Below the pieces are notes generated by a model. The model ran no database searches, was not told where the DNA came from, and saw only the letters and a list, made by a program, of their open reading frames with translations. From Calliopsis andreniformis (Eukaryota > Arthropoda > Insecta > Hymenoptera > Andrenidae), in the NCBI RefSeq assembly GCF_051401765.1, contig NW_027480463.1, positions 2,356,001-2,420,000 on the forward strand: 64,000 bases of DNA, in the 5' to 3' direction. Position numbers and translations under genes: made by a program. This document shows, in pieces, positions 52,995 to 64,000 of this stretch (position 1 is its first letter; the number at the start of each line of letters is the position of its first letter).

Positions 52995-55900
52995 ATGTTC
53001 TATCCTCAGTACGCAATCCTCAATCTTCAATCCTCAATCCTCAATCCTCAATCCTCAATCCTCAATCCTCAATCTCAATCTTCAATCCTCAACACTCAAT
53101 ATTCAATCCTCATTCTTCAATCCTCAATACCCAATCCTCAATCTTCAATCCTCAATCCTCAATCCTCAGTTCGCAATCCTCAATCCTCAATCCTCAGACC
53201 TCAGGCATCAACACTAAACCCTCAGTCCTCGTTCTCAATCCACAACCCTCAATCCTCGATCCTCAATCTTCAATCATCAATATTCAACCTTCAATCCTCA
53301 ATCCTCAATCCTCAATACTCAATCCTCAATCCTCAATGTTCTATCCTCAATACGCAATCCTCAATCTTCAATCCTCAATCCTCAATCCTCAATCCTCAAT
53401 CCTCAACCCTCAATCTTAATCTTCAATCCTCAATACTCAGTCTGCAATCCTCAATCCTCAATCCTCCATCTTCAACCCTCAATCCTCAAGCGTCAATCCT
53501 CAGTCCTCACTCCTCAATCCTCATTCTTCAATCTTCAATACCGAATCCTGAATCTTCAATCCTCAATCCTCAATCCTCAATCCTCAATCCTCAATCTTCA
53601 TCTTCAATCCTCAGTACTCAATCTTCAATCCTCAATCCACAATCCTCAATCCTCAATCCTCAATCTTCAATACCCAATACTCAATCTTCAATCCTCAATC
53701 CTCAATCCTCAATCCTCAATCCTCAATCCTCAATCCTCAATCGTCAATCTTCAATCCTCAATACTCAATCTTCAATCCTCAATCCTCAATACTCAATACT
53801 CAATCCTCATTCATCAATCCTCAATACCTAATCCTCAATCTTCAATCCTCAATCCTCAATCCTCAATCCTCAATACTCAATACTCAATCCTCATTCTTCA
53901 ATCCTCAGTACCCAATCCTCAATCTTCAACCCTCAATCCTCAGACCACAAACATCAACACTCAACCCTCAGTCCTCGTCCTCAATCCTCAACCCCCAATA
54001 CTCAATCCTCAATCTTCAATTCTCAATCCTCAATCCTCAAGCCACAATCCTGAATCCTCAATCCTGAATCCTCAACCTTCAGCCCTCAGTCCTCAACAAT
54101 CAGTTGTCAATCCTCAATCCTCAAGAGAATATCATCAATTCACAGTTTTCAATACTCAATACTCAATCTGCAATCTTCAAATCTCTATCCACAAACATCA
54201 ATTCTCTTCACTCAACCCTCAACACTCAGTCTTCAATCCTCAATACTCAATCCTCAATCCTCAATCCTCATTCTTCAATCCTGAATACCCAATTCTCAAT
54301 CTTCAATCCTCAATCCTCAATCCTCAATTCTCAATCCTCAATCCTCAGACCTCAAACAGCAATACTCAACCCTCAGTCCTCGTCCTCAATCCGCAACCAT
54401 CAATCCTCAATCCTCAATATTCAATCATCAATATTCAATCTTCAGTCCTCAATCCTCAATCCTCAATCCTCAATCCTCAATGTTCAATCCGCAATACCCA
54501 ATCCTCAATCTTCTATCCGCAATCCTCAATCCTCAATGCTCAATCCTCAATCCTCAATCCTCAATATTCAATCCTCAATACTCAATCTTCAATCCTCAAT
54601 CCTCAATCCTCAATCGTCAATCCTCATTCTTCAATCCTCAACACCCAATCCTCAATCTTCAATCCTCAATCCTCAATCCTCAATTCTCAATCCTCAATCC
54701 TCAATCCTCAGACCTCAAACATCAATACTCAACCCTCAGTCCTCGTCCTCAATCCACAACCCTCAATCCTCGATCCTCAATCTTCAATCATCAATATTCA
54801 ATCTTCAATCCTCAATCCTCAATCCTCAACCCTCAATCCTCAATCCTCAACCTTAATCTTCAATCCTCAGTAATCAATCTTCAATCCTCAATGCTGAAAC
54901 CTCAGTCCTCAATCCTCAATCTTCAATCCTCTGTCCTTAGTCCTCAAACCTCAATCCTCAACCCTCAGCCCTCATCCTCAATCCTCAATCCTCAATCCTC
55001 AATTCTCAATCTTCAATCCTCAATACTCAATCTTCAATCCTCAATGCTCAGTCCTCAAATTTCAATTCTGAATCCTCAATCCGGAACCCTCAATCTTCAG
55101 CCCTCAGTCCTCAACAATCAGTTGTCCATCCTCAATCCTCAGTACAATATACTGAATTCACAGTTTTCAATACTCAATACTCGATCTGCAATCTTCAAAT
55201 CTCTATCCACAAACATCAATTCTCATCATTCAACCCTCAACACTCAGTCCTCAATGTTCAATCCACAATCCTCAATTCTCAATCTTCACACCTCAAACCT
55301 CAATCCTCAATCCTCAATGTTCAATCCTCAGTACCCAATCCTCAGTCTTCAATCCTCAATCCTCAGTCCTCAATCCTCAATCCTCAATCCTCAATCCTCA
55401 GTCCTCAAACCTCAATCCTCAATCCCCAATCCTGAATCCTCAATCTTCAGCCCTCAGTCCTCCACAGTCAGTGGTCCATCCTCAATCCTCAATAGAATAT
55501 CATGATTTCACAGTTTTCAATACTCAATACTCAACCTGCAATCTTCAAATCTCTATCCACAAACATCAATACTCATCACTCAACCCTCAAAACTCAGTCC
55601 CCAATCCTCAATATTCAAGCCTCAATCCTCAATCCTCAATCCACAATCCTCAACCTTCAATCCTCAATACTCAATCTTCAATCCTCAATCCTCAATACGC
55701 AATCCTCAATTCGCAATCCTCAATAGTCGATCTTCAATCCTCAATACTCAATATTCACTCCTCAATCCTCAATCCTCAATCCTCAATCCTCATTCTTCAA
55801 TCCTCAATACCCAATCCTCAATCTTCAACCCTCAATCCTCAATCCTCAATTCTCAATCCTCAATCTTCAACCCTCAATCTTCAGCCCTCAGACCTCAACA

Positions 55901-58900
55901 ATCAGTTGTCAATCCTCAATCCTCAATAGAATATACTCAATTCACAGTTTTCAATACTCAATACTCAATCTGCAGTCTTCAAATCTGTATCCACAAACAT
56001 CAATTCTCATCACTCAACCCTCAACACTCAGTCCTCAATGTTCAATCCTCAATCCTCAATTCTCAATCTTCAGTCCTCAATACTGAACCTTCAATCGTCA
56101 ATCCTCAATCCTCAGCCCTCAATCCTCAATCCTCAATCTTAATCTTCAATCCTCAGTACTCAATCTTCAATCCTCAATCCACAATCCTCAATCCTCAATC
56201 CTCAATCTTCAATACCCAATACTCAATCTTCAATCCTCAATCCTCAATCCTAAATCCTCAATACTCAATACTCAACCCTCATTCTTCAATCCTCAGTACC
56301 CAATCCTCAATCTTCAACCCTCAATCCTCAGACCACAAACATCAACACTCAACCCTCAGTCCTCGTCCTCAATCCTCAAACCCCAATACTCAATCCTCAA
56401 TCTTCAATTCTCAATCCTCAATCCTCAATCCACAATCCTGAATCCTCAATCCTGAATCCTCAACCTTCAGCCCTCAGTCCTCAACAATCAGTTGTCAATC
56501 CTCAATCCTCAAGAGAATATCATCAATACACAGTTTTCAATACTCAATACTCAATCTGCAACCTTCAAATCTCTATCCACAAACATCAATTCTCTTCACT
56601 CAACCCTCAACACTCAGTCTTCAATCCTCAACCCTCAATCCTCAATCCTCAACCTTAATCTTCAATCCACAGTACTCAATCTTCAATCCTCAATGCTGAA
56701 TCCTCAGTCCTCAATCCTCAATCTTCAATCCTCTGTCCTTAGTCCTCAAACCTCAATCCTCAACCCTCAGCCCTCATCCTCAATCCTCAATCCTCAATCC
56801 TCAATTCTCAATCTTCAATCCTCAATACTCAATCTTCAATCCTCAATGCTCAGTCCTCAAATTTCAATTCTGAATCCTCAATCCGGAACCCTCAATCTTC
56901 AGCCCTCAGTCCTCAACAATCAGTTGTCCATCCTCAATCCTCAATAGAACATCATGATTTCACAGTTTTCAATACTCAATACTCAACCTGCAATCTTCAA
57001 ATCTCTATCCACAAACATCAATACTCATCACTCAACCCTCAAAACTCAGTCCCCAATCCTCAATATTCAAGCCTCAATCCTCAATCCTCAATCCACAATC
57101 CTCAACCTTCAATCCTCAATACTCAATCTTCAATCCTCAATCCTCAACCCGCAATCCTCAATTCGCAATCCTCAATAGTCGATCTTCAATCCTCGATACT
57201 CAATATTCACTCCTCAATCCTCAATCCTCAATCCTCAATCCTCATTCTTCAATCCTCAATACCCAATCCTCAATCTTCAACCCTCAATCCTCAATCCTCA
57301 ATTCTCAATCCTCAATCTTCAACCCTCAATCTTCAGCCCTCAGACCTCAACAATCAGTTGTCAATCCTCAATCCTCAATAGAATATACTCAATTCGCAGT
57401 TTTCAATACTCAACACTCAATCTGCAGTCTTCAAATCTGTATACACAAACATCAATTCTCATCACTCAACCCTCAACACTCAGTCCTCAATGTTCAATCC
57501 TCAATCCTCAATTCTCAATCTTCAATCCTCAATACTGAACCTTCAATCGTCAATCCTCAATCCTCAGTCCTCAATCCTCAATCCTCAATCTTAATCTTCA
57601 ATCCTCAGTACTGAATCTTCAATCCTCAATCCTCAATCCTCAATCCTCAATCCTCAATCCTCAATCCTCATTCTTCAATCCTCAATACCCAATCCTCAAT
57701 CTTCAATCCTCAATCCTCAATCCTCATTCTTCAATCCTCAATACCCAATCCTCAATCTTCAACCCTCAATCCTCAATCCTCAATCCTCAATCCTCATTCT
57801 TCAATCCTCAATACCCAATCCTCAATCTTCAATCCTCAATCCTCAATCCTCAATCCTCAATCCCCAATCCTCAATCCTCAATCCTCAATCCTCAATCCTC
57901 ATTCTTCAATCCTCAATACCCAATCCTCAATCTTCAATCCTCAATCCTCAATCCTCAATTCTCAATTCTCAATCCTCAGTCCTCAGTCCTCAAACCTCAA
58001 TCCTCAACCCTCAGACCTCATCCTCAATCCTTAATCGACAATCCTCAATCCTCAATCTTCTATCCTCAATACTCAACCTTCAATCCTGAATCCTCAGACT
58101 TCAAACATCAATACTCAACCCTCAGTCCTCGTCCTCAATCCACAACCCTCAATCCTCAATCCTCAATATTCAGACGTTAATATTCAACCTTCAATCCTCA
58201 ATCCTCAATCCTCTATCCTCAACACTCAATACTCAATCTTCAATCCTCAATCCTCAATCCTCAATCCTCAATCCTCAATCTTAATCTTCAATCCTCAATC
58301 CTCAATCCTCAATCCTCAATCCTCAATCCTCAATCATCAATGTTCAATCCTCAATACCCGATCCTCAGGCTTCAATCCTCAAACCTCGATCCTCAATCCT
58401 CAATCCTCAATCATCAATCCTCAGTCCTCAAACCTCAATCTTGAATCCTCAATCCTGAATCCTCAATCTTCAGCCCTCAGTCCTCAAGAATCAGTGGTCC
58501 ATCCTCAATCCTCAACAGAGTACCATGATTTCACAGTTTTCAATACTCAATACTCAACCTGCAATCTTCAAATCTCTATCCACAAACATCAATTCTCATC
58601 ACTCAACCCTCAACACTCAGTCCCCAATCCTCAATATTCAAGCCTCAATCCTCAATCCTCAATCCACAATCCTCAACCTTCAATCCTCAATACTCAATCT
58701 TCAATCCTCAATCCTCAATCCTCAATCCTCAATTCGCAATCCTCAATAGTCAATCTTCAATCCTCAATACTCAATATTCAATCCTCAATCCTCAATCCTC
58801 AATCCTCAATCCTCATTCTTCGATCCTCAATACCCAATCCTCAATCTTCAATCCTCAATCCTCAATCCTCTGTCCTTAGTCCTCAAACCTCAATCCTCAA

Positions 58901-61319
58901 CCCTCAGCCCTCATCCTCAATCCTCAATCCTCAATCCTCAATTCTCAATCTTCAATCCTCAATACTCAATCTTCAATCCTCAGTGCTCAGTCCTCAAATT
59001 TCAATTCTGAATCCTCAATCCGGAACCCTCAATCTTCAGCCCTCAGTCCTCAACAATCAGTTGTCAATCCTCAGTCCTCAATAGAATATACTCAATTCAC
59101 AGTTTTCAATACTCAATACTCAATCTGCAGTCTTCAAATCTGTATCCACAAACATCAATTCTCATCACTCAACCCTCAACACTCAGTCCTCAATGTTCAA
59201 TCCTCAATCCTCAATTCTCAATCTTCAATCCTGAATACTGAACCTTCAATCGTCAATCCTCAATCCTCAGTCCTCAATCCTCAATCCTCAATCTTAATCT
59301 TCAATCCTCAGTACTCAATCTTCAATCCTCAATCCTCAATCCTCAATCCTCGATCGTCAACCTTCAATCCTCAATACTCAATCTTCAATCCTCAATCGTC
59401 AATCCTCAATCCTCAATCCTCAATCCTCATTCTTCAATCCTCAATACCCAATCCTCAATCTTCAACCCTCAATCCTCAATCCTCAATGATCAATCCTCAA
59501 TCCTCACTCCTCAGTCCTCAAACCTCAATCCTCAACCCTCAGCCCTCATCCTCAATCCTCAATCCTCAATCCTCAATTCTCAATTCTCAATCTTCAATCC
59601 TCAATACTCAATCTTCAATCCTCAATGCTCAGTCCTCAAATTTCAATTCTGAATCCTCAATCCGGAATCCTCAATCTTCAGCCCTCAGTCCTCAACAATC
59701 AGTTGTCAATCCTCAATCCTCAATAGAATATACTCAATACACAGTTTTCAATACTCAATACTCAATCTGCAATCTTCAAATCTCTATCCACAAACATCAA
59801 TTCTCATCACTCAACCCTCAACACTTAGTCCTCAACGCTCAATCCTCAACCCTCAATTCTCAATCTTCAATCCTCAACATTGAACCTTCAATCCTCAATC
59901 CTCAATCCTCAGTCCTCAATCCTCAATCCTCAATCTTAATCTTCAATCCTCAGTACTCAATCTTCAATCCTCAATCCTCAATCCTCAATCCTCAATCCTC
60001 AATCTTCAATCCTCAATACTCAATCTTCAATCCTCAATCCTCAATCCTCAATCCTCAATCCTCAATCCCCAATATTAATCTTCAATCCTCAGTACTAAAT
60101 CATCAAGCCTCAATCCTCAATTCTCAATCCTCAATCCTCTACCTTCAATCCTCAATACTCATTCTTCAATCCTCAATCCTCAATCCTCAATCCTCAATCC
60201 TCAATCGTCAATCTTCAATCCTCAATACTCAATCTTCAATCCTCAATCCTCAATACTCAATACTCAATCCTCAGTCCTCAGTCCTCAAACCTCAATCCTC
60301 AACCCTCAGCCCTCATCCTCAATCCTCAATCCTCAATCCTCAATTCTCAATCTTCAATCCTCAATACTCAATCTTCAATCCTCAATGCTCAGTCCTCAAG
60401 TTTCAATTCTGAATCCTCAATCCGGAATCCTCAATCTTCAGCCCTCAGTCCTCAACAATCAGTTGTCAATCCTCAATCCTCAATAGATTATACTCAATTC
60501 ACAGTTTTCAATACTCAATACTCAATCTGCAATCTTCAAATCTCTATCCACAAACATCAATTCTCATCACTCAACCCTCAACACTCAGTCCTCAACGCTC
60601 AATCCTCAACCCTCAATTCTCAATCTTCAATCCTCAATACTGAACCTTCAATCCTCAATCCTCAATCCTCAGTCCTCAATCCTCAATCCTCAATCTTAAT
60701 CTTCAATCCTCAGTACTCAATCTTCAATCCTCAATCCTCAATCCTCAATCCTCAATCCTCAATCTTCAATCCTCAATACTCAATCTTCAATCCTCAATCC
60801 TCAATCCTCAATCCTCAATCCTCAATCCTCAATCCCCAATCTTAATCTTCAATCCTCAGTACTCAATCATCAAGCCTCAATCCTCAATTCTCAATCCTCA
60901 ATCCTCTACCTTCAATCCTCAATACTCATTCTTCAATCCTCAATCCTCAATCCACAATCCTCAATCCTCAATCCTCAATCCTCAATCCCCAATCTTAATC
61001 TTCAATCCTCAGTACTCAATCATCAAGCCTCAATCCTCAATTCTCAATCCTCAATCCTCTACCTTCAATCCTCAATACTCAATATTCAGTCCTCAATCCT
61101 CAATACTCAATCCTCAATCCTCAATCCTCAATCCTCAATCGTCAATCTTCAATCCTCAATACTCAATCTTCAATCCTCAATCCTCAATACTCAATACTCA
61201 ATCCTCATTCTACAATCCTCAATACCCAATCCTCAATCTTCAATCCTCAATCTTCAATCATCAATATTCAATCTTCAATCCTCAATCCTCAATCCTCAAT
61301 ACTCAATCCTCAATCCTCA
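52995..61319 (+). repeat. Right-domain higher-order unit R3
   Basis: This unit is 8325 bp. It follows R2 at 10480 bp up to about 55944, then at 9894 bp (because the extra 586-bp step is absent), then at 9901 bp after a 7-bp gain near 59570. Eleven blocks have cores at 54142, 55160, 55510, 55944, 56530, 56962, 57396, 58533, 59099, 59741 and 60501. By eye, R2 and R3 differ only at scattered single bases over kilobases, so they are the youngest pair in the window. Confidence 0.86.
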
Positions 61320-64000
61320 ATGTTCTATCCTCAGTACGCAATCCTCAATCTTCAATCCTCAATCCTCAATCCTCAATCCTCAATCCTCAATCCTCAATCT
61401 CAATCTTCAATCCTCAACACTCAATATTCAATCCTCATTCTTCAATCCTCAATACCCAATCCTCAATCTTCAATCCTCAATCCTTAATCCTCTGTTCGCA
61501 ATCCTCAATCCTCAATCCTCAGACCTCAGGCATCAACACTCAACCCTCAGTCCTCGTTCTCAATCCACAACCCTCAATCCTCGATCCTCAATCTTCAATC
61601 ATCAATATTCAACCTTCAATCCTCAATCCTCAATCCTCAATACTCAATCCTCAATCCTCAATGTTCTATCCTCAATACGCAATCCTCAATCTTCAATCCT
61701 CAATCCTCAATCCTCAATCCTCAATCCTCAACCCTCAATCTTAATCTTCAATCCTCAATACTCAGTCTGCAATCCTCAATCCTCAATCCTCCATCTTCAA
61801 CCCTCAATCCTCAAGCGTCAATCCTCAGTCCTCACTCCTCAATCCTCATTCTTCAATCTTCAATACCGAATCCTGAATCTTCAATCCTCAATCCTCAATC
61901 CTCAATCCTCAATCCTCAATCTTCATCTTCAATCCTCAGTACTCAATCTTCAATCCTCAATCCACAATCCTCAATCCTCAATCCTCAATCTTCAATACCC
62001 AATACTCAATCTTCAATCCTCAATCCTCAATCCTCAATCCTCAATCCTCAATCCTCAATCCTCAATCGTCAATCTTCAATCCTCAATACTCAATCTTCAA
62101 TCCTCAATCCTCAATACTCAATACTCAATCCTCATTCATCAATCCTCAATACCTAATCCTCAATCTTCAATCCTCAATCCTCAATCCTCAATCCTCAATA
62201 CTCAATACTCAATCCTCATTCTTCAATCCTCAGTACCCAATCCTCAATCTTCAACCCTCAATCCTCAGACCACAAACATCAACACTCAACCCTCAGTCCT
62301 CGTCCTCAATCCTCAACCCCCAATACTCAATCCTCAATCTTCAATTCTCAATCCTCAATCCTCAAGCCACAATCCTGAATCCTCAATCCTGAATCCTCAA
62401 CCTTCAGCCCTCAGTCCTCAACAATCAGTTGTCAATCCTCAATCCTCAAGAGAATATCATCAATTCACAGTTTTCAATACTCAATACTCAATCTGCAATC
62501 TTCAAATCTCTATCCACAAACATCAATTCTCTTCACTCAACCCTCAACACTCAGTCTTCAATCCTCAATACTCAATCCTCAATCCTCAATCCTCATTCTT
62601 CAATCCTGAATACCCAATTCTCAATCTTCAATCCTCAATCCTCAATCCTCAATTCTCAATCCTCAATCCTCAGACCTCAAACAGCAATACTCAACCCTCA
62701 GTCCTCGTCCTCAATCCGCAACCATCAATCCTCAATCCTCAATATTCAATCATCAATATTCAATCTTCAGTCCTCAATCCTCAATCCTCAATCCTCAATC
62801 CTCAATGTTCAATCCGCAATACCCAATCCTCAATCTTCTATCCGCAATCCTCAATCCTCAATGCTCAATCCTCAATCCTCAATCCTCAATGTTCAATCCT
62901 CAATACTCAATCTTCAATCCTCAATCCTCAATCCTCAATCGTCAATCCTCATTCTTCAATCCTCAACACCCAATCCTCAATCTTCAATCCTCAATCCTCA
63001 ATCCTCAATTCTCAATCCTCAATCCTCAATCCTCAGACCTCAAACATCAATACTCAACCCTCAGTCCTCGTCCTCAATCCACAACCCTCAATCCTCGATC
63101 CTCAATCTTCAATCATCAATATTCAATCTTCAATCCTCAATCCTCAATCCTCAATACTCAATCCTCAATCCTCAATGTTCTATCCTCAATACGCAATCCT
63201 CAATCTTCAATCCTCAATCCTCAACCCTCAATCCTCAATCCTCAATCCTCAATCCTCATTCTTCAATCCTCAATACCCAATCCTCAATCTTCAACCCTCA
63301 ATCCTCAATCCTCAATTCTCAATCCTCAATCTTCAACCCTCAATCTTCAGCCCTCAGACCTCAACAATCAGTTGTCAATCCTCAATCCTCAATAGAATAT
63401 ACTCAATTCACAGTTTTCAATACTCAATACTCAATCTGCAGTCTTCAAATCTGTATCCACAAACATCAATTCTCATCACTCAACCCTCAACACTCAGTCC
63501 TCAATGTTCAATCCTCAATCCTCAATTCTCAATCTTCAGTCCTCAATACTGAACCTTCAATCGTCAATCCTCAATCCTCAGCCCTCAATCCTCAATCCTC
63601 AATCTTAATCTTCAATCCTCAGTACTCAATCTTCAATCCTCAATCCACAATCCTCAATCCTCAATCCTCAATCTTCAATACCCAATACTCAATCTTCAAT
63701 CCTCAATCCTCAATCCTCAATCCTCAATACTCAATACTCAACCCTCATTCTTCAATCCTCAGTACCCAATCCTCAATCTTCAACCCTCAATCCTCAGACC
63801 ACAAACATCAACACTCAACCCTCAGTCCTCGTCCTCAATCCTCAAACCCCAATACTCAATCCTCAATCTTCAATTCTCAATCCTCAATCCTCAATCCACA
63901 ATCCTGAATCCTCAATCCTGAATCCTCAACCTTCAGCCCTCAGTCCTCAAAAATCAGTTGTCAATCCTCAATCCTCAAGAGAATATCATCAATACACAGC
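61320..64000 (+). repeat. Right-domain higher-order unit R4 (partial, cut by window end)
   Basis: It repeats R3 at 8325 bp (54142/62467). It keeps the sequence near 63150-63220 that corresponds to the 70 bp present in R1 but missing from R2 and R3. It then skips about 929 bp relative to R1, removing the type-6/type-1 pair, and resumes at the type-2 block (core 63410). The next block, type 5 at 63996, is cut by the window end and already differs from the others (ACAGC where the rest read ACAGT or ACAGA). Confidence 0.8.

Larger units (their letters stand above)
1..64000. repeat. Heptanucleotide satellite array (TCAATCC)n, fills the window
   Basis: Every line of the window is made of 7-bp units close to TCAATCC. 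The TCAAT core is the most constant part; the last two bases vary most (CC, CT, AC, GC, CG, TC). The + strand is very poor in G, which appears mainly at variant positions, so the - strand carries a GG pair in most units. No unique sequence, transposon, tRNA or rRNA was seen, and both ends of the window lie inside the array, so its full length is unknown. The layered organisation fits a eukaryotic heterochromatic satellite. Host species and chromosomal location cannot be read from the sequence. Confidence 0.98.

Noticed and set aside
62429..63907. Long + strand open frame of about 490 codons, and dozens like it across the window, as protein-coding genes
   Set aside because: They are direct translations of the heptamer (SILNPQS repeats), overlap in several frames at once, start at chance ATG variants such as CAATGTTC, and stop at repeat variants such as TTAATC or AATAG. 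There is no domain, splice signal or codon pattern, and homologous copies start and stop at different places.
1..64000. CRISPR array
   Set aside because: Repeats are 7 bp with no regular spacer of unique sequence, and there are no cas genes. The larger blocks are spaced irregularly, with repetitive DNA between them.
1..64000. Telomere or interstitial telomere tract
   Set aside because: The G-rich strand GGATTGA resembles a telomeric strand in having GG per 7 bp, but it matches no telomere repeat I know (such as TTTAGGG or TTAGGG). The many variants and higher-order units are also unlike a telomerase product.
1..64000. CENP-B-box-like or other named centromere protein site
   Set aside because: I looked for a TTCG-N-CGGG-like motif within the blocks and modules and saw none. 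A centromeric role cannot be supported or excluded from sequence alone.
1..64000. Genes or long open frames on the - strand
   Set aside because: GGATTGA repeats place TGA in every - strand frame each 21 bp, and no stretch escapes this for a meaningful length.

Overview
The whole 64-kb window is one continuous satellite-type tandem repeat. I see no gene, RNA gene, transposon or unique-sequence island. The basic unit is a 7-bp motif, TCAATCC on the + strand (GGATTGA on the - strand), with frequent one- or two-base variants such as TCAATCT, TCAATAC, TCAACCC, TCAGTCC and TCATTCT. Such a long, layered array of short units indicates a eukaryotic nuclear genome, in a satellite-rich (heterochromatic) region. 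I cannot name the organism or match the heptamer to a satellite I know.

Three levels of order are visible. (1) A heptamer lattice: the sequence stays in 7-bp register almost everywhere, and the register moves mainly at a few recurrent classes of 6-bp unit (TAATCT, TCGTCC, TCATCC and rarer ones). (2) A strongly diverged but still in-register 157-bp block, present 67 times (the last copy cut by the window end), in six subtypes defined by the bases before its ACAGTTTTCAATA core. (3) Kilobase-scale higher-order repeats built from these parts.

Layout. The left domain (1-27254) has units starting at 1, 7741, 12768 and 22398. The 12768 unit looks like a recombinant of the front of the first unit and the back of the second. 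The 22398 unit has lost about 3.5 kb. The middle (27255-32340) is a 2585-bp-offset tandem duplication whose second copy lacks about 350 bp. A transition (32341-34800) is a truncated version of the right-hand unit. The right domain (34801-64000) has four units starting at 34801, 42515, 52995 and 61320 (offsets 7714, 10480 and 8325 bp); their length differences come from identifiable block duplications and deletions.

Long open frames exist on the + strand only. They follow from the heptamer, which has no stop in any + frame and reads as the same seven-residue peptide (SILNPQS) in all three, while the - strand meets TGA every 21 bp in every frame. I therefore annotate no CDS. Offsets and block positions were counted by eye from the numbered sequence; small errors in approximate boundaries are possible.
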